Source of the DNA: Parablautia muri
GTDB lineage: Bacteria > Bacillota > Clostridia > Lachnospirales > Lachnospiraceae
Direction: 5' to 3'
NCBI RefSeq assembly: GCF_009917485.1
Contig: NZ_QZDT01000029.1
Coordinates: 1-54,886, forward strand
DNA: 54,886 bases
This document shows positions 48,906 through 54,886 of the stretch, piece by piece (within the stretch, counting starts at the first letter, position 1; every line of letters begins with the position of its first letter). Below the pieces are notes generated by a model. The model saw only the letters and a program-made list of their open reading frames with translations, did not search any database and had not been told where the DNA came from. The position numbers and the translations under genes were made by a program.

Positions 48906-50198
48906 ATGGTGAAAGCAGTAGTGGGCGCTAATTGGGGCGATGAAGGAAAGGGAAAAATAACGGATATGTTGGCACAGCAGGCGGATATAATTATTCGTTT
49001 TCAGGGTGGAGCCAATGCGGGGCATACAATCGTCAATCATTACGGTAAGTTTGCTTTGCATACGCTGCCATCAGGTGTTTTTTACGGCCATACCACCAGC
49101 GTTATAGGCAATGGTGTGGCGCTTAATATTCCTCTGCTTATGAATGAAATAAAATCCATTACGGACAGGAATGTGCCAATGCCCAAAATATTGGTATCCG
49201 ACAGGGCACAGATGGTAATGCCCTATCATATTCTGCTGGATGCATATGAGGAAGAACGGTTAGGCGGAAAGTCCTTTGGTTCTACCAAGTCCGGTATAGC
49301 GCCTTTTTATTCTGATAAATATGCAAAAATCGGCTTTCAGGTCAGTGAACTTTTTGACGAGGAGCTGTTAAAAGAAAAGGTGGAAAGAATCTGCCAGCAG
49401 AAGAATGTAATGTTAGAGCATATGTACCATAAGCCCTTGCTTAACCCCTCTGAGCTTTTGGAAACCTTACATGAATATAAAGAAATGGTAGGACCTTATG
49501 TGTGTGATGTGTCTGTCTACCTTGACAGAGCAATGAAGGAAGGCAAAACCATTTTGTTAGAAGGGCAGCTTGGAACCTTAAAAGACCCTGACCACGGGAT
49601 TTATCCCATGGTGACTTCCTCCTCTACATTGGCCGCTTACGGCGCAATCGGGGCAGGCATCCCTCCTTACGAAATCAAGGAAATCATTACTGTGTGCAAA
49701 GCATATTCCTCAGCTGTGGGAGCAGGCGCCTTTGTATCGGAAATATTTGGCGATGAAGCAGACGAGCTGCGCAGGCGCGGCGGTGATGGCGGAGAGTATG
49801 GCGCGACCACAGGACGTCCAAGGCGTATGGGCTGGTTTGACTGTGTTGCCTCTAAGTATGGATGCAGACTACAGGGAGCTACGGATGTTGCCTTTACTGT
49901 GTTAGACGTATTAGGATATTTGGATGAAATACCTGTGTGCGTGGGCTATGAAATTGACGGTCAGGTGACGACAGATTTTCCGGTTACCTGCAGGCTGGAG
50001 AAGGCAAAGCCTGTTCTTAAGAAGCTTCCCGGGTGGAAATGCGATATCCGCGGCACGAAAAAATTTGAAGATTTACCGGAAAATTGCAGGAATTATGTGG
50101 AATTTATAGAAGAACAGATTGGCTATCCCATTACCATGGTTTCCAACGGGCCGGGTCGTGACGATATTATCTATAGGGAAAGTCCACTTAAAAAGTAG
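48906..50198 (+). CDS. purA: Adenylosuccinate synthetase
   Basis: A 430-residue PurA that makes adenylosuccinate from IMP, aspartate and GTP in AMP synthesis. The start at MVKAVVGANWGDEGKGK is the standard one; in-frame ATG 48894 is too close to AAGGAG, but the site is then rather far from 48906. GANWGDEGKGK is the GTP/IMP P-loop region, followed by FQGGANAGHTI, EGQLGTLKD and RPRRMGWFD. The leader carries the repeat. It is followed by queH after 45 bases. Confidence 0.95.
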   Translation: MVKAVVGANWGDEGKGKITDMLAQQADIIIRFQGGANAGHTIVNHYGKFALHTLPSGVFYGHTTSVIGNGVALNIPLLMNEIKSITDRNVPMPKILVSDRAQMVMPYHILLDAYEEERLGGKSFGSTKSGIAPFYSDKYAKIGFQVSELFDEELLKEKVERICQQKNVMLEHMYHKPLLNPSELLETLHEYKEMVGPYVCDVSVYLDRAMKEGKTILLEGQLGTLKDPDHGIYPMVTSSSTLAAYGAIGAGIPPYEIKEIITVCKAYSSAVGAGAFVSEIFGDEADELRRRGGDGGEYGATTGRPRRMGWFDCVASKYGCRLQGATDVAFTVLDVLGYLDEIPVCVGYEIDGQVTTDFPVTCRLEKAKPVLKKLPGWKCDIRGTKKFEDLPENCRNYVEFIEEQIGYPITMVSNGPGRDDIIYRESPLKK

Positions 50199-50243
50199 GG
50201 TAACGGAGGAACAGGGAGGAACTGCCGGAACAGGATGGGTACA

Positions 50244-50888
50244 ATGAACGTAAATAAAAATTATTCGTTGGAATTAGAGAAAATACTGGGAAATACGGAG
50301 AATAAAGGAAAAAAGCTGTTTTTACATAGCTGCTGCGCCCCATGCAGCAGCTATGTGCTTGAATACCTTAGGGGTTTCTTTCAAATTACGGTGTTTTATT
50401 ACAATCCCAACATCACAGAGGAAGAAGAATACCTGAAAAGAATGGCGGAACAAAAAAGGCTTATAGAAGAATTTAACAGACAGCTTGTGAGCGGAGAAGC
50501 ATCCGGCTATCCAATTGAAGTGGTGGAAGGGGACTATCCGCAGGGATTATTCTTTGAAACTGTGAAAGGATTGGAGCAGTGTAAAGAAGGCGGAGAAAGA
50601 TGCTTCGCATGCTATGCGCTTAGGCTGCGAAAAACGGCAGAACAGGCGAAAGAAGCACAGGCTGACTATTTTACCACAACCCTTACCATTAGCCCTCTTA
50701 AAAATGCAAGAAAGATAAATGAAATTGGAGAAAAGCTGTCCTGTGAATACGGCATATCCTTTTTACCCTCCGATTTTAAAAAGAAAGATGGATATAAACG
50801 CTCTGTGGAACTGTCAAAGGAGTATGGACTGTACAGACAGGATTACTGCGGATGTGTTTTTTCCAAAAGGAATACCTCTAATGCTTGA
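50244..50888 (+). CDS. queH: Epoxyqueuosine reductase QueH
   Basis: A 214-residue QueH (DUF208) enzyme that reduces epoxyqueuosine to queuosine in the tRNA anticodon. Metal/cluster Cys are in SCCAPC, RCFACYALR and DYCGCVFSK, and YYNPNITEEEEY is conserved. ATG 50244 or 50235 could start it; ribosome binding sites for both are irregular. QueH replaces QueG in many Firmicutes. It lies between purA and argS. Confidence 0.88.
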   Translation: MNVNKNYSLELEKILGNTENKGKKLFLHSCCAPCSSYVLEYLRGFFQITVFYYNPNITEEEEYLKRMAEQKRLIEEFNRQLVSGEASGYPIEVVEGDYPQGLFFETVKGLEQCKEGGERCFACYALRLRKTAEQAKEAQADYFTTTLTISPLKNARKINEIGEKLSCEYGISFLPSDFKKKDGYKRSVELSKEYGLYRQDYCGCVFSKRNTSNA

Positions 50889-50992
50889 TAAAATGGCAGT
50901 GAAATGTTAGGATAGATAAAGTGATTTGTGCGAACGGATAGTATACTGCGTATAGATTTGAGTTGCCGCGCAGCGGCAGTATGGAGGTTTGG

Positions 50993-52774
50993 ATGAAAAA
51001 ATTTCTGGATTTAATATCAGAAGAAATGATGCATGCGTTTGAGGCGGCCGGATATGACAGGGAGCTTGGAAAGGTAAGCCTTTCTAACCGGCCGGATTTG
51101 TGTGAATATCAGTGCAACGGCGCTATGGCGGGAGCTAAGCTCTATAAGAAGGCTCCGATTATGATTGCCGGGGATGTGGCGAAAATGTGCAAGGACAGTA
51201 AAGTGTTCCTTACGGTGGAGGCAGTCTCTCCCGGCTTTTTGAACTTGAAGGTGCGGGAGGACTTTGCGGCAGACTATCTGAATCAGATGCGGACAGAGCC
51301 TAAGTTCGGTTTGCATACACCTGAGAAGCCTAGTCATATTATCGTGGATTACGGCGGGCCTAACGTGGCGAAACCCCTTCATGTGGGACATCTGCGTTCC
51401 GCCATTATCGGTGAGAGCATCAAACGGATTGCAAAGTATGCCGGGCATGAAGTGCTTGGGGATATCCATCTTGGCGACTGGGGCTTGCAGATGGGGCTGA
51501 TTATCACGGAATTGCAGGAAAGACAGCCGGAGCTTGTATATTTTGACGAGGGCTATCAGGGAGATTACCCCAAGGAAGCTCCTTTTACCATTTCTGAGCT
51601 GGAGGAAATTTACCCGGCGGCCAGTGCGAAATCCAAAGAGGATGGCAAGTACAAAGACCGGGCTATGGAGGCCACCTTTAAACTGCAAAGCGGCGTAAGG
51701 GGCTACCGGGCATTGTGGAATCACATCATGAAGGTGTCCCTGGCGGATTTGAAGAAAAATTATGAGAATTTAAATGTATCATTTGAATTGTGGAAGGGAG
51801 AATCAGACGTCCATGACCTGATACCGGGCATGGTGGATTATCTGAAAAAGGAAGGGTATGCATATATCAGTGACGGAGCCCTTGTGGTAGATGTAAAGGA
51901 GGAGACGGATACCAAAGAGATTCCGCCCTGTATGATTTTAAAGTCGGACGGTGCGTCCCTTTATAACACTACGGATTTGGCTACTATTATGGACAGAATG
52001 CAGACCTACCATCCGGACAGGATGATTTACCTTACGGATAAGCGCCAGGAACTTTACTTTGAACAGGTTTTCAGATGTGCAAAAAAGACAAAACTGGCAG
52101 GCCCTGATACGGAACTTTTGCACATTGGCTTTGGCACCATGAACGGCAAGGACGGAAAGCCCTTCAAGACAAGAGAGGGCGGCGTCATGCGCCTTGAGCT
52201 CCTGATAAAAGAAATTAATGATGAAATGTATCGCAAAATTACGGATAATCGTCAGATGGATGAGGAGGAGGCACGTAAGACGGCCAAGGTGGTTGCCCTG
52301 TCAGCAATTAAATATGGTGATTTGTCTAACCAGGCCTCTAAAGACTACATTTTTGATATGGACAAATTCACTTCCTTTGAGGGAGATACGGGCCCTTATA
52401 TTCTGTACACCATTGTCAGAATTAAATCTATTTTAAATAAGATAAATGAACAGGATGAACAAAATGGCAATACCTTGCCAAAGCAGGAGCGGATCCGGAA
52501 TGCCGGAAGTGATGCGGAAAAAGCGCTTATGCTTGAAATTGCCGGCTTTCAGGCGGCAATGGAGACTGCCTACAGGGAAACGGCGCCCCATAAGCTCTGT
52601 GCCTATATTTATGGCCTTGCCAATGCGTTCAACCGTTTTTATCACGAGACTAAAATTGTAACAGAGGAAGATTATGAGAAGAAGTCAGGGTGGGTTGCGC
52701 TCCTTGTGCTTGTAAGGGATATTTTAGAAACCTGTATTGATGTGCTTGGCTTCTCAGCGCCGGAAAGAATGTAA
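50993..52774 (+). CDS. argS: Arginyl-tRNA synthetase
   Basis: A 593-residue class I synthetase charging tRNA-Arg. ATG 50993 follows GGAGG by six bases; earlier in-frame codons belong to the leader, which has a TGCCGC/GCGGCA hairpin. DYGGPNVAKPLHVGHLRSA gives the HIGH motif as HVGH. A KMSK motif is replaced by FKTREGGV, normal for ArgRS. The N-terminal Add-1 domain is short, and a helical anticodon-binding domain ends the protein (FNRFYHETKI). Confidence 0.95.
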   Translation: MKKFLDLISEEMMHAFEAAGYDRELGKVSLSNRPDLCEYQCNGAMAGAKLYKKAPIMIAGDVAKMCKDSKVFLTVEAVSPGFLNLKVREDFAADYLNQMRTEPKFGLHTPEKPSHIIVDYGGPNVAKPLHVGHLRSAIIGESIKRIAKYAGHEVLGDIHLGDWGLQMGLIITELQERQPELVYFDEGYQGDYPKEAPFTISELEEIYPAASAKSKEDGKYKDRAMEATFKLQSGVRGYRALWNHIMKVSLADLKKNYENLNVSFELWKGESDVHDLIPGMVDYLKKEGYAYISDGALVVDVKEETDTKEIPPCMILKSDGASLYNTTDLATIMDRMQTYHPDRMIYLTDKRQELYFEQVFRCAKKTKLAGPDTELLHIGFGTMNGKDGKPFKTREGGVMRLELLIKEINDEMYRKITDNRQMDEEEARKTAKVVALSAIKYGDLSNQASKDYIFDMDKFTSFEGDTGPYILYTIVRIKSILNKINEQDEQNGNTLPKQERIRNAGSDAEKALMLEIAGFQAAMETAYRETAPHKLCAYIYGLANAFNRFYHETKIVTEEDYEKKSGWVALLVLVRDILETCIDVLGFSAPERM

Positions 52775-52789
52775 GGAATAGAGGGAAAT

Positions 52790-54577
52790 ATGCAAACGGC
52801 TATTGAATTACGAAATAAATTAAAAAGTATTGACCACCGGGGGTATCCCGCATACAAAGAGCTGCGGGGACAGTATGACTTTAAGGATTATGTGCTTTCC
52901 ATTGACCATGTGCAGGGAGACCCCTTTGCAGCACCGTCAAGGCTTTCCGTGCGGGTGAAGGGAGAAAAGGCCGGCTTTCCGCCTGCCTTTTATGATACCC
53001 ATGCTAAGAGAGTGACTTTGCAGGATCATCTCACCAGATTGTTCGGACGAGAGGTAAGCGGCGGCAGTTTCCAGGCAAAAGGTTCAGGGAAAAGCGGTTT
53101 GCTTTCGGTTTCAAGATGCGGGCAGCAGGTGTTGGAGAGAACAGCCCTTAGGGTAAATACGGGCAGCACAGCAAAAGGTCATGCTGCCCAGGACAGCGCA
53201 GCCCGGACAAATGCAGCGCAGAGCGGTACAAACCAAAGCAATGCTGACAGAGGAGACATCATTTTGCGGTTTGAAGCAGGATTTCCGGCAAATGGCAGAA
53301 CCATTAACGCCAGAGAATTAGAAAAAATGCTGTTTGATATACTGCCGGAATGCGTTCGAAGAAGTCTGTATTATGCAAGAATCGATAAAAATAAATTAAA
53401 ACAGGCAATCTGCCTTTGCGAAGACCAGGAATTTATCAGAGAAAAGCTCCCGGAACTTTCTCTGTGCGCCTTTATTGCGGATGGCGCGATTCTGCCAAGA
53501 GAGAGCGGCATTTCCGAAAAGCCAATGAAAGGAGCTGTGCCTTTTAAGACGCCGGATACGCTTAAAGTTACGCTTGACCTGCCGAATAGAGGCAGTGTAA
53601 GTGGAATGGGTATTCCTAAGGGCGTGACATTGTTTGTGGGGGGCGGCTATCATGGAAAATCCACCATTTTGCAGGCACTCCAAAATGGAGTATATAATCA
53701 TATCTATGGAGATGGAAGGGAGTTTGTCATTACGGACAGGACGGCGGTAAAGCTCCGGGCTGAGGATGGCAGAAGCATTGCCAATGTGGATATTTCGCCT
53801 TTCATCAAAAATCTTCCAAGCAAAAGAGATACGGCTCATTTTTCTACGGAGGATGCCAGCGGCAGCACCTCCCAGGCAGCAAATTTGATGGAGGGTGTGG
53901 AAGCGGGCAGCAGCCTGTTTTTGATTGACGAAGACACCTCCGCCACCAATTTTATGATTCGTGACCAACTGATGCAGGAGGTTATCTCGGCAGGAGAGGA
54001 ACCGATTACTCCTTTCATCTGCCGTGTGAATAGCTTATACAGAGACCTGGACATTTCTTCTATTATTGTTGCAGGAAGCTCGGGCGCGTATTTCCATGTG
54101 GCGGACACAGTCATACAGATGAAGGAATATGTTACCTGTGATATTACGAAAAAGGCGAAGGAGGCTGCTATGGGGTACCCGGCTGTGAGCGGGGAGGAAG
54201 ACAGGTTTCCTGATTACGTTGATAAAAGATGCCCGCAGCCGGACATGGGGCTTAGAAAGGATGACCGTATCAAAATTAAGACAATGGGAACCAGTGAACT
54301 CATGCTTTCCAAGGAAAATGTGGAGTTAAGGTATTTGGAGCAATTGAAGGATCAGGAGCAGAGCGCGGCCCTTGCGTGGATTTTAAAATTTGCCGAACTG
54401 AAGATGATGGACGGAAGAAAGAATTTAAAGCAGATGAGCGAATTGTTAGAGAAACAGCTTGACAGGGATGGCCTTGAGAGCTTGTTTGAACGGGGAGACA
54501 TATCTTCTTCACTGGCAAGACCGAGAAAACAGGAAATTTTGGCATGCATAAATCGGTATCGTAGGTTACGCTTTTAA
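52790..54577 (+). CDS. PF09818-type predicted ABC-like ATPase
   Basis: A 595-residue protein of the COG3044/PF09818 family of predicted ATPases, starting 16 bases after argS. The N-terminal third is SIDHVQGDPFAAPSRLSVRV. The P-loop is FVGGGYHGKSTILQALQNGVY, and a Walker-B-like FLIDEDTSATNFMIRD follows, with AGSSGAYFHVAD later. The biological role is not established. A low-complexity stretch rich in Ala, Asn, Ser and Gln (residues about 115-155) sits before the core. A terminator follows 30 bases after the stop. Confidence 0.85.
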   Translation: MQTAIELRNKLKSIDHRGYPAYKELRGQYDFKDYVLSIDHVQGDPFAAPSRLSVRVKGEKAGFPPAFYDTHAKRVTLQDHLTRLFGREVSGGSFQAKGSGKSGLLSVSRCGQQVLERTALRVNTGSTAKGHAAQDSAARTNAAQSGTNQSNADRGDIILRFEAGFPANGRTINARELEKMLFDILPECVRRSLYYARIDKNKLKQAICLCEDQEFIREKLPELSLCAFIADGAILPRESGISEKPMKGAVPFKTPDTLKVTLDLPNRGSVSGMGIPKGVTLFVGGGYHGKSTILQALQNGVYNHIYGDGREFVITDRTAVKLRAEDGRSIANVDISPFIKNLPSKRDTAHFSTEDASGSTSQAANLMEGVEAGSSLFLIDEDTSATNFMIRDQLMQEVISAGEEPITPFICRVNSLYRDLDISSIIVAGSSGAYFHVADTVIQMKEYVTCDITKKAKEAAMGYPAVSGEEDRFPDYVDKRCPQPDMGLRKDDRIKIKTMGTSELMLSKENVELRYLEQLKDQEQSAALAWILKFAELKMMDGRKNLKQMSELLEKQLDRDGLESLFERGDISSSLARPRKQEILACINRYRRLRF

Positions 54578-54606
54578 AATTATAAATTACCGAATCCTGT
54601 GCCATT

Positions 54607-54643
54607 GACCGTTTACCGGATACAGCCGCTAAACGGTCTTTTT
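54607..54643 (+). terminator. Terminator after the argS-ATPase operon
   Basis: GACCGTTTA and TAAACGGTC frame a 14-base loop followed by TTTTT. Confidence 0.82.
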
Positions 54644-54886
54644 ATACCCGCGGGCAATGGGAATCCATTTTCGAGGATGCCGTGTGCTGGCAGAGCAAAG
54701 CACCAGCCCAGACAGCAAAATATTACCTGAACTGACTTTTAATCATCTGGAAACAATGGAAAGTGCGGAAAAAGCGGCAGTGAGGCTTGCAAAAGTTGGG
54801 GATAGGAAAAGATCGGAGTGTGTGAAATAATTTCTGTAAATTAAGATCTTCTATGATAAGTTAATAAGAAAGGTAGGTGCTTTTAT
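54644..54886. other. End of window, no clear gene
   Basis: An open frame of 57 codons (54657-54830, MGIHFRGCRV...) has no ribosome binding site and is not convincing. The last bases (AGAAAGGTAGGTG) look like a ribosome binding site for a gene beyond the window. Confidence 0.4.

Noticed and set aside
51017-51724. 235-codon minus-strand frame in argS
   Set aside because: Antisense to the N-terminal half of argS; no domain or start site.
54657-54830. 57-codon frame near the right end
   Set aside because: No ribosome binding site, poor start context after a terminator and no recognisable features.

Overview
The window looks like the chromosome of a gut-type Lachnospiraceae (Clostridia) bacterium. 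The evidence is the mix of genes: a YtaF-type sporulation membrane protein, a duplicated feoA with feoB and a FeoB-associated Cys-rich peptide, Lactobacillus-style split beta-galactosidase, larBCE, a cluster-bearing aldo/keto reductase, QueH, and many AgrC/LytTR, WYL and LysR regulators. Genes have strong Gram-positive Shine-Dalgarno sites and sigma-A-like promoters. The family assignment is inference from gene content. No rRNA, tRNA, CRISPR array, prophage or intact transposase gene was found.

Layout. Positions 1-4 kb are an accessory, decaying stretch. It holds a PIN-toxin remnant, an A+T-rich pair (HAD-SAK-like phosphatase and an AAC(6')-like acetyltransferase), a cut-off HAD gene, and two broken PTS genes placed head to head (the EIIA end of a PRD regulator with an in-frame amber codon, and an N-truncated, frameshifted ptsI). 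Positions 4-10 kb hold an erythromycin-esterase-like lipoprotein, a GOLPH3-like protein, an AgrC/AgrA-type two-component pair and an MFS transporter. Positions 10.6-14.1 kb are an ECF sigma factor operon with an ABC exporter. Positions 14.2-19 kb hold a WYL regulator with a zinc-ribbon protein, an ECF-transporter S component, a LysR regulator and a HAD phosphatase. Positions 19-30 kb hold a GH2 beta-mannosidase, a DtxR-type regulator facing the feoA-feoA-feoB operon, a PatB/MalY-type aminotransferase and lacL-lacM. Positions 30-41 kb hold a MATE exporter, a Cys-rich surface protein with a large polytopic membrane protein, a Ca-type P-ATPase, YtaF and a beta-CASP metallo-beta-lactamase-fold protein. 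Positions 41-54.6 kb are more housekeeping: thyA-folA, ilvE, larB-larC-larE-aldo/keto reductase, purA, queH, argS and a PF09818-type ATPase.

How genes work together. thyA and folA couple dTMP synthesis to folate recycling. FeoA/FeoA/FeoB and the Cys-rich peptide form a ferrous iron uptake unit, probably under the divergent DtxR-like repressor. LacL/LacM and the mannosidase split beta-galactosides and beta-mannosides. LarB/C/E make the nickel-pincer cofactor, although no larA is in the window.

The most notable non-coding signal is a 145-bp non-coding element present twice (10376-10520 and 25596-25740). The copies are about 95% identical, share near-perfect terminal inverted repeats, and each is flanked by its own perfect 8-bp direct repeat. 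This is a MITE with target-site duplications. Three further small hairpin-bearing repeat families occur in pairs, two of them just upstream of genes.
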